DNA of 64,000 bases from Paraconiothyrium sp. Pb-2020 (GCA_022419385.1 JAJUBI010000002.1:4588001-4652000), one strand, 5' to 3'. Positions 1 through 10,072 are shown, counted from the first letter of the stretch. Notes: generated from the sequence alone by a model not told the origin. Numbers and translations: made by a program.

Positions 1-1591
1 AGGAAGCGGGGTGCCCCAGAAGCGGTTACGCGACACAGCCCAATCGGGCGAGTTCTGGATCCAGTTGGCGAAACGCTTCTCCTTCACAAACGAAGGCACC
101 CAGTGCGAACCTTCGATGTTCTTCAACATCTGGGGGATGCTATCCTGAATGCGGACGAACCACGACGGAACCGCTCGGTAAATCAAGGGGGTATCAGAGC
201 GCCAGCAGAAGGGGTAACTATGCGTGAGTTGTGAGTCTACGACTAATCGGCCGGTTCCTTTCAGGTGCTTGATAATGTTCTTGTCGGCAGCCTTCACATG
301 TTGCCCTTCGAAATGCGAGACAGCGGAGGTAAAGCAGCCGGCATCGTCCACAGGGTTTGCGGGCGGGCGATTCTGGTCGATGATACCGTTCTCAACAGCC
401 ACTTTGTAATCCTCTTCACCGTACGCGGGGGCCTGGTGTACAATACCTGTACCACTGTCCGCCGTCACGTACGTGGCATTCACGACCTTGAATCCGTAGT
501 TCTTGAACTCTTCGTAGAAGTAGTCGAACAGTGGCTCGTACTTCCAGCCCAACATGTCTTTACCCTTCAACTTTTGCACGATCTTGAATTTCGCCTTCTT
601 CGGATCCTTGTACAGTGTCCGCAGTAGAGCCTCCAACAGGATGTAATGCTTTCCTGATGCCTCGTCATGGATCTTGATGTATTCGAACTCGGGGTGTGTA
701 GCGAGAGCCGTATTGGAAGGCAACGTCCACGGGGTCGTCGTCCACGCGAGTAGGTGCGTGTTAGAGTCGTCCAACAATGGGAAAGAAACTACAACGGCTG
801 GGTCTTGGACGTCCTTGTAATTTTGTGATGCCTCGAAGTTGCTGAGCGGCGTGCACAAAGCCGTACTGTACGGCATGACCTTGAATCCTCGGTACACCAC
901 ACCTTTGTCGAACAGCTGCTTGAACACCCACCACTCGCTCTCCATGAAGCTCGTGTCCATGGTCTTGTAGTCGTTATCGAAGTCAATCCAGCGGCCCAAG
1001 CGATCGATGGTGTGCCTCCACTCGGTCGCGTAGCGCATGACGATTGCGCGGCACTTCTCGTTGTACTTCGCAATACCGATCTCGCGGACGGCGTCGCGGC
1101 CAGACATGCCCATTTCCTTGTCGATCTCGTACTCAATGGGCACACCATGCGTGTCCCAACCGAACCGTCGCTCGACATACCGGCCTTTCATAGACCAGTA
1201 GCGCGGGATGATGTCCTTGATCGTGGACGCGAGGAGATGGCCATAATGTGGCATGCCGGTCGCGAACGGCGGTCCATCTGCAAGAGTCAGATCTGGCAAA
1301 GCTCTCGCGCGTAGGGATCTTACCGTAGAATGTGTAGGGCTGCTTTCCTTTTGACTATGGTCTGTCAGGACTGCCACAAGAGGATAGAGTGTGCCAGAGA
1401 AAGTTCAAGAGGGTACGTGGACCTTCAATGAAACTTTGCCGATTGCTGCATGCTGCACCCCGACACAGTAGTTCCCTTGTGCATGACTCGAGATGGAAGG
1501 AGCAACCACTTACCAGCTCGACTTGACGGAGGAAGGCGTCAATCTCCTTCCAGCGCGCGAGGATGCGCTCTTCCTCCTGCGGGAAGTTCAT
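1..1591 (-). CDS. ILS1: isoleucyl-tRNA synthetase, cytoplasmic (5' part, cut by window edge)
   Basis: Class I aminoacyl-tRNA synthetase that charges tRNA-Ile in the cytosol. Three exons fit: 1514-1591, a 31-nt exon 1324-1354, and 1-1277 which stays open to the left edge. The joined product begins MNFPQEEERILARWKEIDAF and continues with KGKQPYTFYDGPPFATG, then the HIGH-box variant HYGH in MPHYGHLL. Further on come WGFDTHGVP-like (RFGWDTHGVPIEYEID) and LLAWTTTPWTLPSNTAL of the editing-domain edge, all typical of eukaryotic IleRS. Both introns (1355-1513 and 1278-1323) have GT-AG ends and keep the frame. About 460 residues of a roughly 1,070-residue family are present; the KMSKS loop lies outside the window. 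Identification is sure, exon 2 is short but restores the conserved TFYDGPPFATG block. Confidence 0.93.
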
Positions 1592-1886
1592 GGCTACTGT
1601 GTTGTCGTGTGCCTCTGTCGGCGTGGCGGGGTTGATGTTTTTCTGGAGTTGACTGTGCTAGTGGGCTGGTGGGGCAATTTCCCCTATCGATAAAGCACCT
1701 TTTGACTCATCCCTGCATCACCCTACCTATACATCTACTCGTACGGGTACACGCCCTACGATATGATCCGAGGTGACATATCAGCCGCAGTAAAGAGCAC
1801 CACAACTATAATAAATACCCTTTAACACTTCTTTGTCTATACGGCAGTCAACTATTCACTTTTGATATCTTGAATATTCGTGTGCG
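1592..1886. promoter_or_regulatory. divergent intergenic region between ILS1 and the SDR gene
   Basis: The 295 bp separate two divergent start codons and must hold both promoters. A stretch around 1805-1825 reads ctataataaataccc, a plausible TATA-type element for the plus-strand gene some 65 bp before its ATG. Nothing else recognisable is seen. Confidence 0.4.
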
Positions 1887-2915
1887 ATGATGAGTTTGAA
1901 GCCTAATCCTAAAACAACGCCCACCTCATGCTGTGTTTTTCTCACTGGTGTGACCGGATTCGTCGGCGGCACTATCCTCTCTTGTCTCTCAAAGGCACAT
2001 CCTAGTGTTCGCGTCAAAGCTTTGGTCCGTGAAGAAAGGGATGCTAAAGAACTGCAATCGGTCTATTCAAATCTCACCCCCATCATCGGCGACCTTTCCT
2101 CGCTTTCTCTCCTCACATCTACGGCAGCGGAGGCCGACTTCGTCATCCACGCTGGAGGTGACAATGTCCCCGCCGTTTGCGCGATGATAGATGGATTGGC
2201 ATCCCGTACCACCACTGGATCGCCCATGCCACGGCTCATCAGCCTAACCGGCCCGCGTAGTCTTATCGACCTCTCAAATCCCATCACTGGGAATCTTAGG
2301 GCGAGCAGCCGTCCCTGGAGCGATATCATGGACGCGCATACAATACTGAATGTTCCTGAGGATCGGATGCACGCTGGTGCTGATCAAGCCATCGTCGCTC
2401 ACAGTACTGCTAAAGGGGTGGGCACAATGCTGGTCTCGCCTGGTCAGTTGTGGGGCCGGGGCAAGGGTCATCTGAAGAAGGAGAGCAATGCGGCGTATTA
2501 TTATGCAGCGGTTAAGAGCCGTGGACGGGCCTTTGTAATCGGCGAGGGTACCGCAACATGGTCGTGGACCTCCATTGGTGATTTGGGAAATGCGGTCGTG
2601 TTCCTGATGGAACAGGCACTGAACAGTGGGAGCGAGAGACGCGGACAAGTAGGAGTAAATCGAGACGGCTACTACTTTGTGCGTACCGGAGACCTGAGTA
2701 TGATGGAAAGGGCCAAAGCTGTCAATGAGCGCTTAGGTCTTGGAGAAGTAGAAAGCGTGTCAGTTGATGCCGCAAGAGAAATCCATCCGTTTGGCCCCAT
2801 CATGTGGGGTTGTGGTGAGAGAACGAGATCTGACAAGCTGCTCGAGCTGGGTTGGAGGCCGAAAGAGACCGATTGGAAGGCTTTGATGGAAGAGGGAGAG
2901 GGAGAGAGGGCATAA
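1887..2915 (+). CDS. NAD(P)-binding extended/atypical SDR (epimerase-like)
   Basis: Single-exon protein of 342 residues. Near the N-terminus (residues about 13-25) VFLTGVTGFVGG carries the GxxGxxG dinucleotide-binding motif of extended or atypical short-chain dehydrogenases, followed by VKALVREERDAKEL, the usual beta2 region. The middle contains the SPGQLWGRGKG block and the C-terminal part WSWTSIGDLGNAVVFLMEQAL, both common in fungal NAD-dependent epimerase/dehydratase-like proteins. No clear YxxxK catalytic pair is seen, so it may be an atypical SDR that binds the cofactor without classical chemistry. The start is one of two adjacent ATGs (1887 and 1890). The last codons are a purine-rich gagggagag tract. 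Substrate unknown. Confidence 0.82.
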   Translation: MMSLKPNPKTTPTSCCVFLTGVTGFVGGTILSCLSKAHPSVRVKALVREERDAKELQSVYSNLTPIIGDLSSLSLLTSTAAEADFVIHAGGDNVPAVCAMIDGLASRTTTGSPMPRLISLTGPRSLIDLSNPITGNLRASSRPWSDIMDAHTILNVPEDRMHAGADQAIVAHSTAKGVGTMLVSPGQLWGRGKGHLKKESNAAYYYAAVKSRGRAFVIGEGTATWSWTSIGDLGNAVVFLMEQALNSGSERRGQVGVNRDGYYFVRTGDLSMMERAKAVNERLGLGEVESVSVDAAREIHPFGPIMWGCGERTRSDKLLELGWRPKETDWKALMEEGEGERA

Positions 2916-4600
2916 GGGTAGTAGTAAGACGGGAACACTAGTAACTACCTCTAATCTACTACCTGATTAGGGAGTAGGAGGTTTGTGTTATATAGTATTT
3001 CTTGTCTCGGCTAGGTCCATAGGATAAAAAAGTAAAGGTGCGCGTGAAAACCTAAAGGCTATTGTAGCTGCCCGGTTCTGGGTCACGTTCCACACAAAAA
3101 GACACTTTGCGATATAGCTGTAGAGACCGTACGCGACTATATGCCCATTCACCAGCACGTCCTTCAACATGACCATCCTGCCTACTGTCGGCCTCTCAGG
3201 TGCCAACTACGTCCTCATAGCACAGATCCTTAAAACCGACGGCAGCTGATACAGCGCTAGTCTAGAATCTGAGATCTTCGACTTGTCTGGCGCGAACGGG
3301 ACCTGAGGCAAAGGCGACCCCAGACGCACGCTTTGGGACAACGATGGTGCCTGTGCGACGATTGGAGCCACGAGCATTGCGGTGCAGTGGTTTTGCAAAC
3401 GTTTGTCTTGAAGTTAGCGTCAACATTGAATATGGTATCGAGAATTTGACTGTTGGAGGCCAGCCTACAGCAATGTACGAATCTAGCATCGGCAACGCCA
3501 TTCAACGCCAACTCAATGGTAGATGTCAGTAATGATACTGATAATGCACAAGAATGCTAAGTGCAATTGCTGCTGCAGGAACGAGTGCAACGACATTGAT
3601 ACGCGAATTCGGGATCTCGCTCTTCATGGGCTTAGTTCTGGTGCCCACTCATCGCGAGTTGGTGAGGTCCTACGCGCTCTATGGGGCTTTTCGTTCCAAG
3701 CTGTTTCAGGGCCGATACGCTGCAACACTCAACACTCGCATACACCGACTACCCTCTTTGGAGCAAGATACATCCTGTAAGGCCACTTTCTCATGATGTG
3801 AGTACTATAGCAACTATTCTGGTGCTCGATATGGTATATGCTCTAATGCATACTGCCTTCAACTACCCTGCAAAGGTACTTGCTTGCGTGTGTACCTTGA
3901 AATAGCCAATGTTTCCATGCAGATGAATAAGGCCGCGGTTCACCTACAAAGCTTTTCGGAGTTACTTTTGATTGCACGACACCTCGCATGAGGTTGCCAC
4001 GCAAGATCTTTCCGGGTCCGTTGCCGCCCGTTCGAAATGCGTTGCTGGCGGAAGGTGAAACAGACTACAGGCCAAGACTGAAGCGAAAGCTTAGGCAGCG
4101 CCACCATGTCCTTCGCTGGTGAAACGTGACAGGCCGCGACTCACACCACAACGCTCAAGCCGACTGGTTTCCACGATGCTAGCCTCTGATTGATGTTCGT
4201 CCGTGATACACACGCCTCGTCATCCTTGCGAGTCGTAGCGACATCCGCAGAACCCCGTCGTCTCCAACGAACTAGTCCTGTGATTGCCGCCTACTTGCGA
4301 CAGACGTCTGGGCACCGCTCCCAACAGTGCCTTGTTGCAGTGCCTGAGGAGCGCAATGAGTAGGTTTCTGTCAAGTTTCAAGCACGCGTGGGCCGCGTAG
4401 GTGTTGACGAGGGCATCCAAACTCGGGGTTGGTATATATGGGGTATGCACATCAACACAAGAGCATCATCAGCTCATCTTAGCTCATCAACGACAACTAC
4501 CTTCTCATCCTTTCAATTCTTTCACTTCCTCGGCCGGTCCGACTTCGCTTCTCGTCTTTGCAGTGCAAATCTTTCTCCACTTCCCCAAACAGCCTTCGAT
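2916..4600. other. 1.7 kb without a supported gene
   Basis: Several short open frames occur on both strands (for example 3344-3532 plus and 3257-3511 minus), but none shows a known motif or a start/intron layout I can defend. The right end holds the promoter of the GPI-protein gene, with a TATA-like ggtatatatgggg at about 4431-4443 and CT- and CA-rich leader sequence downstream. Confidence 0.45.
4431..4443 (+). promoter_or_regulatory. TATA-like element of the GPI surface-protein gene
   Basis: The sequence ggtatatatgggg sits about 160 bp before the ATG at 4601. It is followed by a leader with repeated gctcatc units (about 4470-4490), a layout common for strongly expressed fungal surface-protein genes. 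Assignment is by position and sequence only. Confidence 0.4.
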
Positions 4601-5335
4601 ATGCGTTTCCTCATCACCCTCCTCTTTGCGTTCGTCGCAACCGCCGCTGCATTCCCGGAGTTCCATTTTCTTGAGGCTCGTAAGGACGGCAATGGCACTA
4701 AGAGCGGAGGCGGAAAGAAGAACGGCACCAGCAATGGCAACTCTGTCAACAAGCAGTGCAAGCAGATGATGAAGATGGTCAAGCTCACCGAGCTCGCCGC
4801 CAACCAGACCAAGCTCGATGCCCTCGTCTCCAAGGGCAAGTTGAACGAAACTGAGATCCAGGTCATCAAGGACAAGGCCGCAAACGCCACTACGACCCTC
4901 AAGACTCTCCAGGCCAACACCACCCTTGTCGACGAGTGCAATGTCATCGCCGCAAACAACCAGGTCAAGTCGGAGTGCAAGGCCATGAAGAAGCTTGCTA
5001 AGACCGCCGCGCTTGCCAACAATCAGACTGCCATGGACGCCTTCGTCGCCAAGAAGAAGCTCAATGACACACAGGTCACCAAGTTCAAGGACCAGATCTC
5101 GAAGGCTCAGACGAAGCTTCAGGAGCTCCAGTCCAACACTACCCTTACCGACTTGTGCGCCTCGCAGAAGTCGCAAAAGGGCTCTGACAGCGGTAGCTCC
5201 ACTACCGGCGCTGCAGCCGACTCATCTTCGTCTACGCCAAAGGCGTCTACCGGCGCCGCCAGCTCCTTGACCCTGCAGACGGTCCCCTACTTCTTCGTCC
5301 CGGCTCTCGCTGGTGTCTTCGCTGTTCTCTTATAG
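4601..5335 (+). CDS. secreted GPI-anchored protein with two 73-residue repeats
   Basis: Intronless, 244 residues from ATG 4601. This start was chosen over longer upstream frames because it gives a clean signal peptide (MRFLITLLFAFVATAAA, residues 1-17). A Lys/Gly/Asn linker (27-50) precedes two tandem helical repeats, about 51-116 and 124-189. Cysteines fall at 53, 113, 126 and 186: each repeat has a pair exactly 60 apart, and the repeat period is 73. Sequons N68, N82 and N106 recur at N141, N155 and N179; three further sequons lie at N31, N41 and N95. A Ser/Thr/Ala-rich stretch (190-222) and a hydrophobic C-terminal tail (PYFFVPALAGVFAVLL) indicate GPI anchoring. Expected place is the plasma membrane or cell wall. 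I do not recognise a named family. Confidence 0.85.
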   Translation: MRFLITLLFAFVATAAAFPEFHFLEARKDGNGTKSGGGKKNGTSNGNSVNKQCKQMMKMVKLTELAANQTKLDALVSKGKLNETEIQVIKDKAANATTTLKTLQANTTLVDECNVIAANNQVKSECKAMKKLAKTAALANNQTAMDAFVAKKKLNDTQVTKFKDQISKAQTKLQELQSNTTLTDLCASQKSQKGSDSGSSTTGAAADSSSSTPKASTGAASSLTLQTVPYFFVPALAGVFAVLL

Positions 5336-5837
5336 ATGAGTCATTAATGGTGCATCGTCTGCTCTGGACAATCACACGTGCGATGCACGCACAGGTGTAC
5401 ATAAGAGAAGGATCTACGATGGTCTCTGTAGTAGACCTGGGGAAGGGGGAGGGTAACCGAGATGAGCTTTCTAAGATAGCAGAGCGATTGGGAGTGCTTA
5501 AGGAAGAGAAGGTTTGGGCTGAGCACTCGTTCCTGTATATTGAGTCTTAGATTTACCTTGCATATATACCCATCAGTCGTTACCGTGCTTCCCGCTCATC
5601 TGCTGTGCTCCTTCATATGCCCTGCACTTTTCGACAATAATGGCTAGTTTTGCAGTCAAATGGTTCAGGCAGAAGCGTCCTGTCAGCCTCGCTTGCAGAG
5701 CGGGGCAGTGGCGCTTTTCAGGACTCTTCCTAGCATATTTGGATCCGCCTAGGCTCCAGCAGGTTTATACACCAACTTTACTCTAGTTATAGATTGTGCC
5801 AGACTTATTTCATGCTCTACACTCGGATGCAATACAC
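5336..5837. other. intergenic, 3' end of GPI gene and promoter of G-alpha-like gene
   Basis: About 500 bp. One plus-strand frame (5347-5550) is open for 67 codons but lies in the expected 3' UTR and matches nothing I know. No RNA gene or repeat is evident. Confidence 0.4.
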
Positions 5838-6953
5838 ATGAACTTTACTCGAACTTTGCTCGATCGCTTCCACGAAATTCTCACCAATAATTGCCTACAG
5901 ATCCTCGCCCAATTTCTCTTTTCCGAACCCCTACAGGCTGGAAAGCGCTCCCTCGCAATCGATCGCGGGCTCGCGAAAGATGCGAAACTCTGCCTCCATC
6001 AGTACGATGTCCTACCACTTGGTGATGCCCATGCCTTGAAAGACGTCATCGAAGGTCTGAAAAGCAGCGATGCTCGCATCACGCTCACAGAAAAGGAGCG
6101 TCTCGATTACAGACACAGCGTACACCAAGCTGTTGGAACGTGCATCAAACAATTTGTAGCATTCATCGATGCGAGATATGAGATAAAAGACGAAGCAGAA
6201 CGCAATTACGAACATTGGAAATATTTGCTGCAGCGGTATGATCGGGAAGAAGGTAACTTGAACGATCGAGCTGCGTGGGCGATCGAAGCACTATGGGAAG
6301 ACGACTCGATGAAGAGTGCTTTCAAATCCGACGGTGATCCTGAATGGAAAGATACAGCGTCGTACTTTTTCAATAATATTCTCAGGATCTCTGAACGGAA
6401 CTATATCCCTACCGAGGAAGATATAATTTACTCGCGAAAGGGCTCCGACGGCATTGGCGAATTGCATTTCAAGTGGTGCGACTTGACGCTGAACGTACTG
6501 GATGTCCCGAACAGAGGCGAGAGACGGAAATGGTTGCATCAATTCGACTCTGTCCCAGTCGTACTGTTTGTGGTTGATCTGTGTAAATATGACGAGGTTC
6601 TTTCTGGATCTAATACGCTTGAGAGTATGATTCGGTTGTTTGAGAATGTGGGGAACAGAGCACAGTGGTGTGATAGAACGTTTGTACTTTTCTTGAGTAA
6701 TGTGAGTGAGTTTCAAAAGAAGCTGAGGAGGGTGGAATTTGGAGACTATTTTGAGGACTTTGAGAGAGGTGGTGGTGAAGGAATGATATCTGAGAGGGTG
6801 AATGAGTATTTGGTGCGAAGGTTCAGGAACGTCATTCGGAGCGGCGCGTGGGTGAGGGTGGAGTCTGGGGATCCGGGGGATGAAGGGATTGTAAGAGCAA
6901 TGGGAGATGCTGTGGGACACAAAATAAGCAACCGTAAAAAACAACAAGCTTGA
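5838..6953 (+). CDS. degenerate heterotrimeric G-protein alpha-like protein (pseudo-GTPase)
   Basis: Intronless, 371 residues from ATG 5838 (the frame is open a little further but only from a GTG). The order of G-alpha landmarks is kept: RSLAIDRGLAKDAK (38-50) as in the N-terminal helix; AAWAIEALWEDDSMKSAF (145-162) and YFFNNILRISERNYIPTEED (176-195) of the helical domain; GIGELHF (205-211); and RRKWLHQFDSVPVVLFVVDL (229-248) after switch II. The GTP-binding elements are gone. The P-loop place LGAGESGKS reads LGDAHALKD (61-69), the switch II DVGGQ reads DVPNR (222-226) with one residue fewer, and NKxD reads SNVS (287-290). The arginine-finger position (R200) remains. By family knowledge it should not bind or hydrolyse GTP normally. 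The frame is intact over 371 codons, so selection may still act. Role unknown. Confidence 0.85.
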   Translation: MNFTRTLLDRFHEILTNNCLQILAQFLFSEPLQAGKRSLAIDRGLAKDAKLCLHQYDVLPLGDAHALKDVIEGLKSSDARITLTEKERLDYRHSVHQAVGTCIKQFVAFIDARYEIKDEAERNYEHWKYLLQRYDREEGNLNDRAAWAIEALWEDDSMKSAFKSDGDPEWKDTASYFFNNILRISERNYIPTEEDIIYSRKGSDGIGELHFKWCDLTLNVLDVPNRGERRKWLHQFDSVPVVLFVVDLCKYDEVLSGSNTLESMIRLFENVGNRAQWCDRTFVLFLSNVSEFQKKLRRVEFGDYFEDFERGGGEGMISERVNEYLVRRFRNVIRSGAWVRVESGDPGDEGIVRAMGDAVGHKISNRKKQQA

Positions 6954-8227
6954 GTTTGAATTTGCTTCGAATTCCACCTATGTTGATCGCTTGTTGCTGG
7001 TGTTTCCAGTACCGGCTCAAGGTCCTACTGATCAGTCACGCGACAATAGTTGATGATTGCTGCGTCGCCTTACTTTCTAGTTTCCGGAGCGGCCCGTTCA
7101 TATGAACAGGGGTAGCAGGCCTAGCAGGGAAAAATGAATCTCATTATTGGGGGCCGTGCTAAACGATAGCACACAAAAACTCAAAATCGTACACTGGAAT
7201 ATAAAAATGCTGCTTGAGCAGTGAAGTTGCAAGTCAATATGCCGAAATAACAAAACGATTTTGGTCTGTTCCGAGCTTGCGAGACCTCTACTTACTGGCA
7301 ACAAGTTTTATAAGAGGCTATACCTTTGCCTTAAATTCTGAAATCTTGAAGGCCTTTAAGGAAGGAGAAACTTTGAAGGTTACTTGCTCAACTAAGCGTG
7401 CAATAATTGTGTCACCCCCTGTTGACGACAAGCTTATGCTGACGCGTTTCTTGGGGACATTGATGGTCATATTGATTCCCCATAGTCTGGTGAGGCCTTG
7501 AATGAGGCGAACAATATGTTATACTGCTTGCCATTAATCTTTATGGCATGTTGTGACGAAGAATACGCGTAAGTAAACTTGCAAACTTCAAAAAGATGGG
7601 GTGGGAGTGCCTAAAACCACCATTCAGATTCTGTGATGGGGAAGTCTATCGATGATTGCTGGACAAATAATCCCAACAACACAAAAGAATGCATTGACGT
7701 GTCAAGGGGCCAGTATAATGATCGTCGTAAGCGAACCTTGGTGTTCCCTGTTTTGTGTCTTCTCGTGGTGACCATGAGTCTTGCAGAAGGAGAGACCCAG
7801 AGGGAGTTGTGACAGGCTGCGTTGATTGGATGCGACACATATCTATATGTCACTAGGCAAGCTCCGTCGCGATCGCGTCTCGTATACTACAGTAGTTTGG
7901 AACAAGTCAGCACACTAGTAAAAGCTTAAGTCCAATTGCCGATCGAGGTTTCCGCGGGCACCGTCTAGCGTTCTCACGTTGGCAATGCAGCCGAGAGGCT
8001 TCGAATGTTCTCGCCTACCCATAGCCATCATAAATCAGCTGCCTTTCTTATTGCGCTTCTTCGCACCACAGCAACATCTGCACCGTTGATCTAGGTCTTG
8101 CGGGCCAATCTGAAATCTAGTACCAAATTTATCTAATCCGGAGGTTCCGCTAAAACATCTACTCGTACCCTGCGTTACATCGAATCCCCTCGCGCTTACC
8201 TGCATTCACCACATACGAAGGAGCAAC
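6954..8227. other. 1.27 kb without a supported gene, AT-richer
   Basis: Open frames are at most about 95 codons (for example 7214-7501 plus, 7611-7853 minus) and show no motif. The right end is the presumed promoter of the EthD gene. No RNA gene or repeat recognised. Confidence 0.4.
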
Positions 8228-8711
8228 ATGCCGGAAACAGTCATTTCAAAATACCCTTTTATTCTCGCGACTGTTGCAACGCGAATCGAAGGCATGACCC
8301 GAGAGCAATTCCGTCATCACAACGAAACCCTCTATGCTCCGCTACTGAAGAAGATTGCCGGAAAAGTGCACCCTTTGACATGGACGCGAAGATATCACGT
8401 GGCCGAAGGTGAAGGCCCAATGGGTGTCCAGAGGCTTTTGATTGGCACCGATGAGGGCATGGACTGGGATTGTTTTGGCGAGATGGTACGCATACCCGAG
8501 TTTTGAAAATTGAAACAACGTTAATTAGATTTGATAGACGTTCGCGGATGAGCTGCATTACCAGCAATTCATAACCTTCATAAATAGCGAGATTGCTGAG
8601 CCCATACTTGAAGAGGAGGGCAAATTTTGCGATACTGATAAGACTAAGCTGTTAGTTATGAGGAGAGATGTTACGATTGGAGAAAGAGCAATAGTGCAGA
8701 AAATTGACTGA
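8228..8711 (+). CDS. EthD domain protein
   Basis: Two exons, 8228-8485 and 8538-8711, with a 52-nt GT-AG intron, give 143 residues. MTREQFRHHNETLYAPLLKK is the characteristic start of the EthD fold (dimeric alpha/beta barrel, ferredoxin-like), with PLTWTRRYHV, DWDCFGEMTFADE and QFITFINSEIAEPILEEE following in the usual order. The family takes its name from a bacterial ether-degradation protein; fungal members often stand near oxidative or polyketide-tailoring genes, where some act as decarboxylases or cyclases. Here no such cluster is present, so the reaction is unknown. Likely cytosolic; no signal peptide. Confidence 0.85.
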
Positions 8712-9340
8712 ATAATTTAAGGAGGAGTTTATTAGCGTTATATGGTTGACTCGGTGCATAGCTTAAAGCAGAGGATATCGTACCCCACCAAGACAAATTT
8801 GAAGAGTATCGCGGCTTGCGGGATATCTTTAACATACCCCCATCTCAGTACTTGTATATGAGTACGGCCCTTTCAGTGGAGTACATGGGTACCCGTGCAA
8901 GAACCCATGACACAATACCGTCGACGACTCTGTTAGCGATGTTAGTCGCAAGACTAGAACAATCAGCAACGTGTCATCAATTAAACTTCAGCAACATATC
9001 CCTAGACATTCATGTTTTACAAATACAAAGTGCTCGTCATGGGAACAGCTATCATCGCGGAAAGTGGTTCAATGCGACCGCCTCTTCGAAATCGGACAAC
9101 AACTCGCTATAACTTGAACCTTGATACGCGACGACAGCATTTGCAATGGGCTGAAGATGATCGTTGGAAGTGATGAACAAATTGGAAATAGGGGTGGGTT
9201 TACGTTGCAGTTCGCACATTCCTGCAAGGCTAGGCAGTCGCTGCCCTCAAACCTCGCCATACGACCCCCGAGTTTATTTGACACCCTCTCTTTCTCAAAC
9301 ACCGTCTACGGCACTTTTGATATGCAATTGATGTTGTAGT
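8712..9340. other. intergenic, possible upstream remnants of a hydrolase gene
   Basis: About 630 bp with no frame I can assign. If the hydrolase fragment that starts at about 9341 once had its catalytic N-terminal domain here, it is no longer recognisable. Confidence 0.35.
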
Positions 9341-9725
9341 ATGTTCCGCAATCTAATCGGAGAGGCCCTCATCCCTGCTGCTGAAGCTGCTGCCTTTGAT
9401 AAAGCGGGTGCCAATTACGCTGGTACATTTGCAGACCCGGATAACGGACTCTCCATTCTCACTCTTACCCTTGAAAAAGACGAGCCAGGCTTCGGTCTTC
9501 CTTCGCTGTTGTTAATGGTATGAACTGGCTGTCGAATATTACGGAGCCATTGTTAACTCCTGCCGTGTCGGTAAATTTGAGCGACCGCTTGTATCCTTCT
9601 GGAGGCGAGTATGTTTCTCCTTTGAATGGCAGACTCGTCAAGCAATTTAATGGGGTCTCTGGAAAAGCTGGTGGGATTCCAAGATCGCAGGTTGAAGGTG
9701 GAAGTGGACAGTGGCACATTTTGTT
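9341..9725 (+). pseudogene. C-terminal fragment of a fungal beta-lactamase-like (ARB_00930-type) hydrolase
   Basis: The first frame gives IGEALIPAAEAAAFDKAGAN then YAGTFADPDNGLSILTLTLE, the C-terminal domain that follows the serine beta-lactamase/transpeptidase-like catalytic domain in secreted fungal hydrolases of the ARB_00930 type. At about 9514-9523 this frame ends, while another frame continues with VVNGMNWLSNITEPLLTPAV and SVNLSDRLYPSGGEY, the next conserved segment, so a frameshift lies there. No SxxK catalytic motif or signal peptide is present upstream. I read it as a decayed remnant of a gene whose N-terminal two thirds are lost. It ends tail to tail against an ankyrin remnant on the other strand. 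Confidence 0.65.
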
Positions 9726-9729
9726 AAGG

Positions 9730-10072
9730 TATAACTTCCGAGCAATGTCCGAGCAACTTCATGGTTGTGTGATACGAGTGAGTGCTCAAGTGCTTGAGGG
9801 GCAAAATCCTCAGCACCTTGTCCAAGCAAACATACCACGACATCGCAGTGGCCTCTCCTCGATACGGCACATAAAGCATGCCTTTTCAATGGTTTTCCCA
9901 TGCCTCCAACATATTGAGACACTTTGGCAAATCGTTTCATCAATAGCTTCACTGTCGTAACATGTCCTCCAGACGCAGCAGCTTCGAGGGTGTTAGCCTG
10001 CTCAGGGCCGATGACAGCACCTTTGGTGATCTTCAGACTGGTCGCCGGCTCCTTTCCTATAAAACGTGCCAC
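9730..10072 (-). pseudogene. ankyrin-repeat protein remnant
   Basis: The minus strand encodes three ankyrin-like units in one frame: NTLEAAASGGHVTTVKLLMK, ALCAVSRRGHCDVVVCLLGQ and ALEHSLVSHNHEVARTLL, each with the A-x-x-GH-x-x-V-x-x-LL helix-turn-helix pattern. There is no ATG in frame; the frame opens only from a GTG-like position, and another frame further upstream (to about 10170) also looks protein-like (KKAEYWTWARNQIPLDDMAP), which suggests a frameshift. The piece is too short for a functional ankyrin protein, which in fungi often also carries an NACHT or HET domain. I infer a truncated, decaying copy. Confidence 0.55.

Noticed and set aside
3344..3532. Small plus-strand frame with two cysteines near its middle, considered as an effector remnant
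   Set aside because: No signal peptide, no family resemblance, and the start context is unsupported.
4388..4600. N-terminal extension of the GPI protein
   Set aside because: It would bury the signal peptide at residues 72-88 and lies over the TATA-like and leader region; the ATG at 4601 is better.
4505..5176. 223-codon minus-strand frame opposite the GPI protein
   Set aside because: Leu/Gly/Asp-rich shadow of the repeat-coding strand; no motif.
5796..5837. Upstream extension of the G-alpha-like frame
   Set aside because: It opens with GTG, not ATG; nuclear fungal genes rarely use it and nothing conserved is gained.
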